Positions 18,032 through 26,961 of a stretch of 64,000 nt of DNA are shown here, in pieces (within the stretch, counting starts at the first letter, position 1; each line of letters starts with the position of its first letter). Below the pieces are notes generated by a model, which was not told the origin of the DNA, did no database searches, and saw only the letters and a list, made by a program, of their open reading frames with translations. The stretch comes from Deltaproteobacteria bacterium (GTDB lineage: Bacteria; Desulfobacterota; Desulfobacteria; Desulfobacterales; UBA5852), in contig JAHLLS010000004.1 of NCBI GenBank assembly GCA_020444045.1, positions 62,001 to 126,000 of the forward strand. The letters run 5' to 3'. A program made the translations under genes and the position numbers.

Positions 18032-18661
18032 TTATACTTCTGCCCCTGAATGGTGGTGGTGGGCAAGGGCGTTGGTGAGGGCTGCGGCCAAGGTATCCAG
18101 TTGATCGATAAAAAAATGTTCGGCACCGGGCAACACTTCCAGGTGGGCCTCAGGATTCCATAGGAGCAGCATCCGCCGGAGCATATCCGGCGGCGCGATG
18201 TCGTCGCGGCTGCCGGTAATCGCCAGCGTAAGGCCTGGCAGGCGCTGGACCAGACGGAAATCCATGAAAGCAGTCGGCGGCGACACCATGGTCATGGTAA
18301 TCCGGGCAAGGCTGCCGGTCGCACAATGGGCGTTGACCCATGCCCCAAACGAATAGCCGGACAGCTCAATCGGACCGAAACCGCGTTCTTGGAGATACGC
18401 CACCGCCTGCCGCACGTCTTCCTGCTCGCCGCGGCCCTCATCGTAGCGGCCCTGGCTGCCTTCGACACCCCGGAAATTGAAGCGCAATGTCGTGTACCCC
18501 CTTTCACCGAAAACCCTGGCAATGGTTTCGACGACGGGGTTGTGCAGGTTGCCGCCGTAGAGCGGATGGGGGTGCGTAATGACGACGGCCTGGGATCCGC
18601 CCGTATGCAGGCGACCCTCGAGCTGGTAGTGTGACGATGTAAAATGGACGACGGTTTCCAT
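18032..18661 (-). CDS. Alpha/beta hydrolase (dienelactone-hydrolase-like)
   Basis: 209 residues with the diagnostic opening VVITHPHPLYGGNLHNPVV and RFNFRGVEGSQG. The nucleophile elbow is GYSFGAW (Ser), the acid Asp lies in ITGSRDDIAPP, and the catalytic His in GAEHFF. This subgroup of small cytoplasmic alpha/beta hydrolases is widespread and of unknown substrate. The C-terminus has four consecutive His residues (AHHHHSG), an unusual tail that may bind metal. It lies downstream of and probably with rnd (15-bp gap, same strand). Confidence 0.82.
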   Translation of the reverse strand: METVVHFTSSHYQLEGRLHTGGSQAVVITHPHPLYGGNLHNPVVETIARVFGERGYTTLRFNFRGVEGSQGRYDEGRGEQEDVRQAVAYLQERGFGPIELSGYSFGAWVNAHCATGSLARITMTMVSPPTAFMDFRLVQRLPGLTLAITGSRDDIAPPDMLRRMLLLWNPEAHLEVLPGAEHFFIDQLDTLAAALTNALAHHHHSGAEV

Positions 18662-18676
18662 GTATTCTATATGCCC

Positions 18677-19825
18677 CTAACGAACGCGTTTCATGATATC
18701 AACGATGTCACGGCCGAATGCCTTCCGGCGCCACTGGCGCAGATCCGGAACATCCGACAGATCGCTGATTTTCTGGGGATGGCGAATGGCGATGGCCTGC
18801 ATCAGGGCTTTGTTGAGCATCAAACCTGGGTCAAGGTCCAGCATTTCGGCCTTTTGATCACGCCATTCCTTTAAGACCGCGACACGGTCCGGCACCCGGC
18901 CCGGCAGGCGGGGCGATCGTTGCCGCGGATAGACGGGCAGTTTCTTGTCGGGCAGATCCCGGGCCGGCCGGATGGCCTGGAGGAGAGCTTTGCCATGAAT
19001 TTGGAGTTGTTTCGGGCTGAGGGCCCCGGCCTCTTCCAGTGCCCGCGGCGTTGTGGGCATGATGGTGGCCAGTGTCAGCAGCGACTTGTTGGACAGGACT
19101 TTAAACAGGGGGCGATCCTTGGCTTCGGCCAGCCGGCGCCGCAACTGCAGTAGCGCCTCCAGGACGGCCAGGCTGCGTCGGCTCAGGCGGCCGGCACCTT
19201 TGTAATGAAGAAACAGGGGGGCGTTGTTTTGTTCCGGCGGCCGGACCTGGCGCAACACGTCGCATTCTTCCCGCACCCATGCCAGGCGTCCCTTTGCAAG
19301 AAGTTCTTTTTCGAGAAGGGCGGCCAGGGGCAGTAGGTGATGAACATCCCCGGCGGCGTAGTCCATCATGGCTTGGGGTAATGGGCGCTTGGACCAGTCT
19401 TTGCGCTGATATTTTTTATCGAGGTGGACGCCAAAGCGGGCCTGCAGAACGGCATCCAGACCGGATTCACGGATTCCCAGGAAACGGGACGCGAGCTCGG
19501 TGTCGAAGAGATTGCGGACCGCGATATTAAAATCACGATAGAGGGATCGGATATCGTAATCGGCGCCATGGAGGACTTTGCGGATGCGCGGGTTGGCCAT
19601 CACCGGCTTCAGCGGCGACAGGTCGTCCAGTTTGAGGGGATCGACCACCAGGGTGACGGTGTCGGTGGCAATCTGAATGAGGCACACTTTTTCCTGGAAG
19701 TGATACATCGAGTCCGCTTCCAGATCAAAGGCAATCGCATCGGTTTTGGCCAACTGTCGGGCGGCGGCGTTCAGGTCTTCGGCGTGTTCGATAAGGCGGT
19801 AGCCTTCCGGTATCGTTTGGTTCAT
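18677..19825 (-). CDS. rnd: Ribonuclease D
   Basis: 382 residues. A DEDDy 3'-5' exonuclease domain occupies about 1-200, with ExoI AFDLEADSMYHF, ExoII HGADYDIRSL and FDTELASRFLG, and ExoIII YAAGDVHHLLPL. An HRDC domain follows (about 215-290: SRRSLAVLEALLQLRRRLAEAKDRPLFKVLSN), and a second C-terminal helical domain. RNase D trims tRNA and other stable-RNA 3' ends. Length and order match the family. Confidence 0.9.
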   Translation of the reverse strand: MNQTIPEGYRLIEHAEDLNAAARQLAKTDAIAFDLEADSMYHFQEKVCLIQIATDTVTLVVDPLKLDDLSPLKPVMANPRIRKVLHGADYDIRSLYRDFNIAVRNLFDTELASRFLGIRESGLDAVLQARFGVHLDKKYQRKDWSKRPLPQAMMDYAAGDVHHLLPLAALLEKELLAKGRLAWVREECDVLRQVRPPEQNNAPLFLHYKGAGRLSRRSLAVLEALLQLRRRLAEAKDRPLFKVLSNKSLLTLATIMPTTPRALEEAGALSPKQLQIHGKALLQAIRPARDLPDKKLPVYPRQRSPRLPGRVPDRVAVLKEWRDQKAEMLDLDPGLMLNKALMQAIAIRHPQKISDLSDVPDLRQWRRKAFGRDIVDIMKRVR

Positions 19826-19926
19826 GATTTTGCTTGACCCATCCTTTGGTTTCTCCTAAATTTAACGATTTCGTATCATTGTGTGTCTATGACACATCCT
19901 AATCTTATGTGCAAAGCGAGGACGCT

Positions 19927-21843
19927 ATGGTGACTATAACACTTCCGGACGGGAGCACAAAGCAGTTTGAAGCCGCACCGACCGGGCTGGATGTGGCCCG
20001 TTCCATTTCCGAAGGCCTGGCACGCGATTGCGTCGCCATGGAGATCGACGGTCAACTGCAGGATCTCTATCTGACCATCGATAACGATGCGACCTTGCGC
20101 TTGATCACCACACGCGATGACGAAGCGCTGGATATCATGCGGCACAGCGCCGCCCATGTGATGGCCCAGGCGGTCCTGAGGTTGTACGATACAGCCAAGT
20201 TGACGATTGGGCCGGTTATCGAAGACGGGTTTTATTACGATATCGATATGGACCCCATTTCGGAAGATGATTTTGCGAAAATCGAAGCCGAGATGAAGAA
20301 GATCGTCAAAGACAAACTGCCCATTCGCCGCGAACAAATCGCCAAAGCCGACGCGCTCAGGCTATACCAAGATGAACCCTACAAATTGGAGATGATCCAA
20401 GACCTTCCGGACGGGACCATTTCGCTCTACCGGCAGGAGGAGTTTGTCGACCTTTGCCGCGGCCCGCACGTGCCCCATACCGGCTTTGTGAAGGCCTTCA
20501 AGCTGATGAAGGTCTCGGGTGCCTACTGGCGGGCCGATCAGAGCAAAGCCCAGCTGCAGCGGATCTACGGCACGGCCTACTTCGATAAAAAAGAGTTGAA
20601 GGCCCACCTGACTTTCCTGGAAGAAGCCCGCAAGCGGAATCATCGCAAAATCGGTGAGGCGCAGGAGCTATTCAGCTTTCACGATGAAGCCCCCGGCATG
20701 CCCTTTTTTCATCCCCGTGGCATGGTGATGTGGAATCTGCTGCTGGATTTCTGGCGTGAAGAACATCGACGGGCCGGCTATGTCGAGATCAAAACGCCCA
20801 TCATGCTTCAGCGCAGCCTGTGGGAGCGCAGCGGCCACTGGGAGAATTATCGTGAAAACATGTACACCAGTGAAGTGGATGAGATCGAATATGCCATCAA
20901 GCCCATGAACTGCCCGGGGGGCATGCTGCTGTATAAGAACCGCCCCCACTCCTACCGTGAATTGCCCTGGCGGGTGGCAGAAGTGGGCCTGGTGCATCGT
21001 CACGAACTCAGCGGCGTGCTGTCCGGCCTCTTCCGCGTGCGCGCCTTCCATCAGGACGATGCCCACATCTATATGATGCCGGATCAGATTGAAGCCGAGA
21101 TCCTGGGGGTTCTGCGCCTGGTGGAGCGCCTGTACGGTGTCTTCGGCCTCGGGTTCCATCTGGAACTGTCCACCCGCCCGGAAAAAAGCATCGGCAGCGA
21201 TGAACAGTGGGAAATTGCGACCCATGGGTTGCGGTCGGCCCTGGTAGCCTATGGCGCCGACTATCAATTGAACGAAGGCGATGGCGCCTTCTACGGCCCC
21301 AAGATCGACATCCATATCAAGGATGCTTTGGGGCGCACCTGGCAGTGCGGAACGATTCAATTGGACATGTCCCAGCCCGAACGGTTCGATCTGACCTATG
21401 TGGATCGTGACAACCAACGACGGCGCCCCATCATGATTCACCGCACGGTGCTGGGGTCGATCGAACGCTTTTTCGGCATCCTGATCGAACACTTCGCCGG
21501 CAAGTATCCGCTATGGTTGGCCCCGGTTCAGGCGGTGGTGCTGCCGATCAATGACGATCTGGCCCCTTACGCGGGCGAGGTCCGTGATGACCTTATGGCC
21601 GCCGGGCTGCGCGTGGAGCTCGATGATCGTGCTGAAAGCCTCAATAAAAAGGTGCGGGAATCCCAGTTGCGCCAAATCCCGTTGATCCTGACCATCGGTG
21701 CCAAGGAGCAGGCCGCCGGGACGCTTTCCGTGCGGACCCTGGATGGCAACGTGCGCTACGGCGTCGCGCGGGAGGCCTTTCTGGATATCGTTCAAGCCCA
21801 TATCCGAGACCGGAAGCTGGATCTTACCATTTTCGGTGATTAG
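19927..21843 (+). CDS. thrS: Threonyl-tRNA synthetase
   Basis: 638 residues. A TGS domain (about 1-62), a second additional domain with the editing residues (HSAAHVMAQAV, ...CRGPHVPHTG), and a class II catalytic core with motif 2 (RVAEVGLVHRHELSGVLSGLFRVRAFHQDDAH) and motif 3 (MIHRTVLGSIERFFGILIEH) are present. The anticodon-binding domain completes the protein. The zinc ligands Cys/His/His are in MNCPGGML, HQDDAH and IHRTV. I chose ATG 19927, five bases after a GAGG, over a GTG six codons upstream. Unlike many genomes, infC and rplT do not follow. Confidence 0.97.
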   Translation: MVTITLPDGSTKQFEAAPTGLDVARSISEGLARDCVAMEIDGQLQDLYLTIDNDATLRLITTRDDEALDIMRHSAAHVMAQAVLRLYDTAKLTIGPVIEDGFYYDIDMDPISEDDFAKIEAEMKKIVKDKLPIRREQIAKADALRLYQDEPYKLEMIQDLPDGTISLYRQEEFVDLCRGPHVPHTGFVKAFKLMKVSGAYWRADQSKAQLQRIYGTAYFDKKELKAHLTFLEEARKRNHRKIGEAQELFSFHDEAPGMPFFHPRGMVMWNLLLDFWREEHRRAGYVEIKTPIMLQRSLWERSGHWENYRENMYTSEVDEIEYAIKPMNCPGGMLLYKNRPHSYRELPWRVAEVGLVHRHELSGVLSGLFRVRAFHQDDAHIYMMPDQIEAEILGVLRLVERLYGVFGLGFHLELSTRPEKSIGSDEQWEIATHGLRSALVAYGADYQLNEGDGAFYGPKIDIHIKDALGRTWQCGTIQLDMSQPERFDLTYVDRDNQRRRPIMIHRTVLGSIERFFGILIEHFAGKYPLWLAPVQAVVLPINDDLAPYAGEVRDDLMAAGLRVELDDRAESLNKKVRESQLRQIPLILTIGAKEQAAGTLSVRTLDGNVRYGVAREAFLDIVQAHIRDRKLDLTIFGD

Positions 21844-21882
21844 CTTTTCCCAATCGGTCATCGGCGGGGGGCTGAACGCGGT

Positions 21883-22311
21883 TTGGCCCTCGCTAAAAGT
21901 GAAAAGAGAGAATCCAACTTGCGTCATGCGGTCTTATCCTGGTCGCTCCTGGCGGCCTACTGCCTGCTGATCTTCGTCCAGTCGTCCTTCCCGTCGCCCG
22001 ACATGGGACCGGAGCTGCCCGGGCAGGACAAACTGATCCATCTGGCGGCCTATGCCGTGTTGGGTGTCCTGGCCTGCCGGGCATTCGCCACGCTGCCTTG
22101 CCTGAAAGGGACTTTTGTCCTGTTTATGGCGGCGTTTATTCTTACGCTGGTGTTCGGTTTGAGCGATGAGTGGCACCAGTCGTTTGTCCCCGGCCGCATG
22201 GCCGATGGGTGGGACCTCCTGGCAGATGCGGCCGGAGCTCTGCTGGGAGCCGCCGGCTATTGCTGGCGCTACGGCGCAAGAGCGCTGCCCGGTCCCACTT
22301 TCCCTCGTTGA
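21883..22311 (+). CDS. VanZ-like membrane protein
   Basis: About 130-142 residues with four membrane segments. VanZ features are FVQSSFPSPD after the first segment, DKLIHLAAYAVLGVLACRA, and GLSDEWHQSFVPGRMADGWDLLADAAGALLGA. The start is uncertain: TTG 21883 gives the longest protein and TTG 21919 another, with no ATG before the second membrane segment. The family is linked to low-level teicoplanin resistance in Gram-positives, but function here is unknown. The gene directly follows thrS, and the fdhA promoter overlaps its stop codon. Confidence 0.75.
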   Translation: MALAKSEKRESNLRHAVLSWSLLAAYCLLIFVQSSFPSPDMGPELPGQDKLIHLAAYAVLGVLACRAFATLPCLKGTFVLFMAAFILTLVFGLSDEWHQSFVPGRMADGWDLLADAAGALLGAAGYCWRYGARALPGPTFPR

Positions 22312-22334
22312 CAATTTGCCCCGTATTCTATAAA
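22308..22334 (+). promoter_or_regulatory. Probable sigma-70 promoter of fdhA
   Basis: A perfect TTGACA (22308-22313) overlaps the stop codon of the VanZ-like gene. A near-perfect TATAAA (22329-22334) follows after a short 15-bp spacer. It would give a leader of about 115 nt before the fdhA ATG. The short spacer lowers confidence. Confidence 0.45.
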
Positions 22335-22456
22335 AATTCAATCTTACACAGCATGAAATCCATGGAGTGCCAATCGTGAAAGCAAGCATTCGCTTGCGTG
22401 GGCCTTCCTGGTTTCAAGGTCGTATCATGCGGGGCAGCTCGGAAAAGGGGAAAACC

Positions 22457-25225
22457 ATGGCAGATCAGAATTTGCTGGTGATGAACGGAAATGAATTCGC
22501 CTTCGAAGCGGGCGAGACTATTCTGGATGTGGCCAGCCGTAACAGTATCGACATTCCGACCCTGTGTCATTTGAAGGGAACAACACCGACCGGTGCCTGC
22601 CGCATCTGCGTGGTGGAGGTTGAGGGGGCCCGGACACTGTTGCCGGCCTGCGCGACGCCGGCCGGCAAGAACATGGTGATCCAGACGGAATCGCCCAAGG
22701 TGGTCGAGGCGCGCCGGACAATCCTCAAGCTGCTGCTGGCGTCCGGCAACCACAACTGTGCGGCCCGGGGATCCGATGAACAGGACTGGACCGAATTCCA
22801 ACTGGCGGTTGAAAAGGATGATCGCAGTGATCAGCTTTGCCCGGTATGGGGCGATTGCCGCCTGCAGGATCTGGCCTACCGCTACCAGGTCACCGGGGAA
22901 GGACTTCCCGGAACCGTAATTCCTTATCCGCTCGAAGACGTGAACCCGTTTATCGTGCGGGATTTTTCCCGCTGTATTCTTTGTGGCCGGTGTGTTCAGG
23001 CCTGCAACGAAGTCCAGGTCAACAAAGCCATCAGCTTCGGGTTCCGGGGATCGGAAACCAAAATCATCGCCGCCGGCGACAAACCCCTCAAAGATTCCGA
23101 TTGCGTTTTCTGTGGCGAGTGTGTCCAGGCCTGCCCGGTGGGGGCCCTGGTGGAGAAATCCGTGCGATATGAGGTGCGGCCCTGGGAAACCGAGCGGGTG
23201 CGGACGACCTGCACCTACTGCGGCGTCGGGTGCCAGCTTTATCTGCATGTACGCGATAACCGGGTGGTCAAAGTCACCGGGGTGGAAGATGCGGCCCCCA
23301 ACTACGGCAGCCTGTGTGTCAAGGGGCGTTTCGGCTACAATTTCATCAGTTCACCGGATCGGCTGACCCAACCGCTGATCAAAAAAAACGGAGAATTCCA
23401 AGAAGCCAGCTGGGACGAAGCGCTGGATTTTGTGGCCGGGAAACTGACCGCGCTGAAGGAGAACCATGGCCCGGAAAGTATCGGGCTGCTGACGTCGGCC
23501 CGCATCAGCAACGAAGAGAACTATGTCGCCCAGAAGTTTGCCCGGGCGGTGCTCAAAACCAACAATGTGGACCATTGCGCCCGTCTCTGACATAGCTCCA
23601 CCGTGGCCGGTCTGGCCGCAGCATTCGGAAGCGGGGCGATGACCAACACGATCGCCTGTGTCGAAGAAGCCGATGTGATTCTGATCACCGGCTCCAATAC
23701 CACCGAAAATCATCCGGTGCTGTCGGCCGGCGTTAAACGGGCTGTGGAATCCGGTCGCGCACGACTGATCGTGGTGGATCCGCGCCGCATCAAAATTGCT
23801 GAATTTGCGGAAACCTATCTGCGACCTAATCTTGGTACGGATGTGGCCTGGATCAATGGCATGATGCACGTCATTATCAAGGAGGATCTTCACCACAAAC
23901 AGTTTGTAGAAGAACGCACCGAAAATTTTGAGGCGCTAAAAGCGTTGGTGGAAAAATACACGCCGGAATATGTGGAAACCATCACCGGTATTCCGGCGCA
24001 GCAGTTAATCGAAGCCGCCCGTTTATATGCCGGGGCAGGGGTCGGCAGCATCCTCTACTGCATGGGGATCACCCAGCATACGTCCGGTACGGACAACGTC
24101 AAATCGTTGGCCAACCTGGCCATGCTGTGCGGCAACCTCGGCATGCGGGGCGGCGGCGTAAACCCGTTGCGGGGGCAGAACAATGTCCAGGGGGCCTGCG
24201 ACATGGGGGGGCTGCCCAACGTTTTTACCGCCTACCAGCCGGTGAACAACGATGACGCCAGCCAGAAGATGGCCGCCGCCTGGAATGTGGAGGGGTTGTC
24301 CACCAGCATTGGTATGAAAGCCACCGAGATGATTCCAGCCGCACATGACGGCCGCTTGAAAGCCCTGTACGTCATCGGCGAAAATCCGTTGGTGTCCGAC
24401 CCGGATCTGAATCACGCGGAGGACTGCCTGGGGCATCTCGAACTGATGGTGGTGCAGGATCTTTTTATGACCGAAACCGCCCGCAAAGCCGACGTGGTAT
24501 TGCCAAGCCGGTGTTTCGCCGAAAAAGACGGCACCTTTTCCAATACGGAACGGCGTGTCCAGCGGGTTCGCAAAGCTGTCGAGGCGCCGGGTGAGGCCTG
24601 GGACGACTGGAAAATTGTGGCCGAATTATCCCGCCGGATGGGATATCCCATGGACTATGCCGACAGCGAGGCGATATTCGAAGAAATTCGCCAGGTAACA
24701 CCCAGCTATGCCGGCATCACCTACCAACGCATCGAGATGGAAGGTCTGCACTGGCCCTGCCTGAATGAAGAACATCCCGGCACACCCGTACTGCACGGTG
24801 TTCAATTTACCCGGGGCAGGGGGATGTTTCATGCCATTGATTGGCAGCCGCCAGCCGAAGTGCCCGATCAGGAATACCCGCTTTATTTGACGACCGGGCG
24901 TATCCTTTACCACTACCACACCGGCACGATGACCATGCGTTCGGAAGATCTCATGGAACGGGCGCCGGAAAGCTTTGTGGAAATTTCCCCCCAGGACGCC
25001 ACCGCCTTCGGCGTGACCGATGGCGGCCGTGTCAGCATCGCCTCCCGTCGGGGGCAGATCGAGGCCCGGGTCAAAATTTCCCCCAAAGCGGTCACCGGAA
25101 CGGTCTTTATCCCCTTCCATTACGCCCAGGGGGCGGCCAACAAACTGACCAACGCGGCCCTGGACCCGATCTCCGGAATTCCGGAATACAAGGTGTGTGC
25201 GGTTAAATTGCAACCCGTGTTGTAA
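22457..25225 (+). CDS. fdhA: Formate dehydrogenase alpha subunit, selenoprotein (Sec at in-frame UGA 23588-23590)
   Basis: Reading through the TGA at 23588 gives 922 residues with Sec at position 378 in DHCARL-U-HSSTVAGLA, exactly where molybdenum/tungsten formate dehydrogenases carry the metal-ligating Sec or Cys. Domains: NuoG-like [2Fe-2S] (C37, C48, C51, C65), a modified His-Cys cluster region (about 98-134), two [4Fe-4S] (C173-C183, C216-C226), the catalytic-domain [4Fe-4S] (C252, C255, C259, C287), then the bis-MGD domains. Start is ATG 22457 after GGAAAAGGGG; a GTG at 22367 is rejected. It oxidises formate or reduces CO2, feeding the Wood-Ljungdahl pathway. No beta or NAD-binding subunit is adjacent, so the electron partner is unknown. 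Confidence 0.95.
23588..23622 (+). promoter_or_regulatory. Bacterial SECIS element with UGA selenocysteine codon
   Basis: After the UGA, a 6-bp stem GTGGCC (23603-23608) / GGCCGC (23614-23619) closes on the five-base loop GGTCT (23609-23613). The apical GGUCU and its distance of 18 nt from the UGA equal those of the E. coli fdhF SECIS as I recall it. An outer GCT/AGC pair (23595-23597 / 23620-23622) can extend the stem. SelB binds this hairpin and delivers Sec-tRNA. Confidence 0.9.
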
Positions 25226-25257
25226 AACGCGCCTTCTTTAGGCTGACGACTCCAATG

Positions 25258-25299
25258 AAAAGCCCCCGTCCTGGTGATGCCAGGCCGGGGGCTTTTTTT
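25258..25299. terminator. Bidirectional intrinsic terminator between fdhA and the metV-end of the metF operon
   Basis: An 8-bp outer stem AGCCCCCG/CGGGGGCT and a 5-bp inner stem CCTGG/CCAGG close a TGATG loop. Seven T's follow on the + side and four A's precede it, so it can stop transcription in both directions between the converging genes. Confidence 0.9.
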
Positions 25300-25354
25300 G
25301 TTTAGCTTTTTCAGCGGGTGCTGTTGAGCACACGGGCGCCTTGTGGCGTGATGG

Positions 25355-26029
25355 TTATTTGTCTTTGTACCGCGAGGCGTATTCGTCCTGAACGACCAGC
25401 CGACGGGTCTGGTTCTGCCATTGCATGGCCGGTTTTATTTTTTTGATGTCATCCAGGCGGTTCTGGGCCTTCAGCCGATTGTAGATATCCTGCCAGGCGC
25501 AGGGAATATCCTTGCTGATTTCACAGTTGCCGTTATTGGTGCCGCCACAGGGCCCGTTGAACAGCCCTTTGGCGCAGCGCGTAATCGGGCAGATGCCGCC
25601 CGTATAGCCTAAGACGCATTCGCCGCAGGCCCGGCAGCGTTCTTCATAGACCCCGATCTGGCGATCGATGCCGATGGCGATGGTGTTGACGGCGGGGAAT
25701 ACCGGTTTGTCCGGATAGCGTTCCGCCAGGAGTTGCACGCCAGCCCCGCAGGCCATGGACATCAAGCCGTCGTAGCGGGCGACACGTGCATCCAGGTCGG
25801 CCAGGAAGGCCTCGTTGCACTGCCGCTCCACGGTAAACCCGTCCACGCGTGTGGCGCGGTTGTCATTTTTGAGGACCAGATTCAGTTTGGCGTTCAGCAG
25901 ATTGACCTCTTTCTGACCGCCGGCCAGGCAAACCGAAACACAGCCGCCGCAGCCGATGTTCAATACACGGGTATAGTCCTGAATCGCCTGTTTAATTTCT
26001 TCCAGGGGCTTTCTTTTGGCTTTAACCAC
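25355..26029 (-). CDS. metV: MetV-like methylene-tetrahydrofolate reductase C-terminal-type iron-sulfur/zinc protein
   Basis: 224 residues matching the MTHFR_C (MetV) family. An N-terminal Cys cluster (GCGGCVSVCLAGG), a central Rossmann-like region and a Cys-rich C-terminal part (CRACGECVLGYTGGICPITRC, CGG, CEI, CAW) should bind FeS and Zn. In acetogens MetV forms the core reductase complex with MetF. Here it is the last gene of the metF operon. GTG start at 26029 follows GGAGGT. The protein is soluble and cytoplasmic, probably the FeS relay from MetF's flavin to the electron-transfer subunits. Confidence 0.88.
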   Translation of the reverse strand: MVKAKRKPLEEIKQAIQDYTRVLNIGCGGCVSVCLAGGQKEVNLLNAKLNLVLKNDNRATRVDGFTVERQCNEAFLADLDARVARYDGLMSMACGAGVQLLAERYPDKPVFPAVNTIAIGIDRQIGVYEERCRACGECVLGYTGGICPITRCAKGLFNGPCGGTNNGNCEISKDIPCAWQDIYNRLKAQNRLDDIKKIKPAMQWQNQTRRLVVQDEYASRYKDK

Positions 26030-26062
26030 TTGCGACCTCCAAGGTGGATGAATTACGTTCCT

Positions 26063-26476
26063 TCAGCGTGCCGATAAATGGCAGGCCCCACAAAGCTCGG
26101 GGCCGGATGCATCGCCGGCCTTGCGCGTATCGATATGACACCCCATGCACTGGCGGTGATAAGCTTTTTGTCGATCCACGTCGGCCTGGTCGTTATGGCA
26201 GGCCGAGCAGCGGATATCTGGGTTGCCTTCCTCGAGCGTATCTTCGTCGAGGACGTTGACGCCCTCTTTGAAGTCGTGATGGCAGTCCAGGCACTCGTAG
26301 AGTCCCATGTGCAAGTCATGGGAAAAGGCCACCGCTGTGCGCTGGGTCTTCATGTCTTCACCGGCGTTCAGGAGCATTTCTTCATCCTGGGCCAAAGCGA
26401 AGGGTGATAAACTCAGTCCGATAACCGCCAGAACAGCGGTTGCAACCCAAACCAGGGATTTTTTATTCAACGTCAT
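26063..26476 (-). CDS. Periplasmic tetrahaem cytochrome c (c3-like)
   Basis: 137 residues with a cleavable signal (MTLNKKSLVWVATAVLAVIGLSLSPFALA, cut near residue 29). Four CxxCH haem sites follow: CLDCH, CSACH, CMGCH and CGACH. Further His residues that could be distal ligands (FSHDLHMGLYECLDCHHDF, KAYHRQ) fit the class III cytochrome c3 fold. Tetrahaem c3 carries low-potential electrons in the periplasm of sulfate reducers. Its place inside the metF operon is unusual and ties methylene-THF reduction or methyl-THF oxidation to the periplasmic electron pool. Confidence 0.92.
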   Translation of the reverse strand: MTLNKKSLVWVATAVLAVIGLSLSPFALAQDEEMLLNAGEDMKTQRTAVAFSHDLHMGLYECLDCHHDFKEGVNVLDEDTLEEGNPDIRCSACHNDQADVDRQKAYHRQCMGCHIDTRKAGDASGPELCGACHLSAR

Positions 26477-26537
26477 TTCCGTTGCATTACCTTTCTTATC
26501 AACGTCAATGGACCACCGAGGCCAAACGGCAAGATGC

Positions 26538-26936
26538 CTATTCCGCCGGTTGCTCGAGTTCGCTCCACTGGAAGAAGACTTCCTGAGAGCGGCAGATGTC
26601 GCGGGCGATGGCGATCATTTCCGGGATGTCGATGCCCAACGGGCAATAACACCGGGTACACAGCACACAGCGTCGCCAGACGATTTCCTCGATTTCTTTG
26701 AAGCCGGCCCTGTCGATCTTCCCCTTTTTTTTGTAGAGTTTCCCGAGGGAATTAATGAATTTGTGGGACGGCATGTAGCGCGGGTCCTTGTCATGGACGT
26801 GGTATAAAAAACAACTGTCGGCGCAAAGACTGCAGTGGGCGCACACCCGTAGCGCGGTCTTGGTTTTGTCTTTGTGTTGATCCAGAATTTGCCGGACTTC
26901 GTCCTGATTGATGGGCGCTTGATCGTTCGAACTCAT
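26538..26936 (-). CDS. HdrC-like [4Fe-4S] electron-transfer protein
   Basis: 132 residues from the ATG at 26936 (GGAG six bases upstream). A longer reading to 26990 overlaps the membrane subunit and is not favoured. Two cluster motifs occur: CAHCSLCADSC, then CVLCTRCYCPLGIDI, where the third and fourth Cys are separated by one residue rather than the usual three. Around them are HdrC-like helices (SHKFINSLGKLYKKKGKI). There is no CCG domain, so this is an HdrC/TmcB-N-terminal-type electron relay without the heterodisulfide site. It likely sits at the cytoplasmic face under the membrane subunit. Confidence 0.82.
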   Translation of the reverse strand: MSSNDQAPINQDEVRQILDQHKDKTKTALRVCAHCSLCADSCFLYHVHDKDPRYMPSHKFINSLGKLYKKKGKIDRAGFKEIEEIVWRRCVLCTRCYCPLGIDIPEMIAIARDICRSQEVFFQWSELEQPAE

Positions 26937-26961
26937 TCCTGTCTCCGCGGTAAGGCGGCGC

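Noticed and set aside
22367..22456. GTG start of fdhA 30 codons upstream
   Set aside because: Its residues (MPIVKASIRLRGPSW) do not match the family, while ATG 22457 has a purine-rich site and gives the expected N-terminus.
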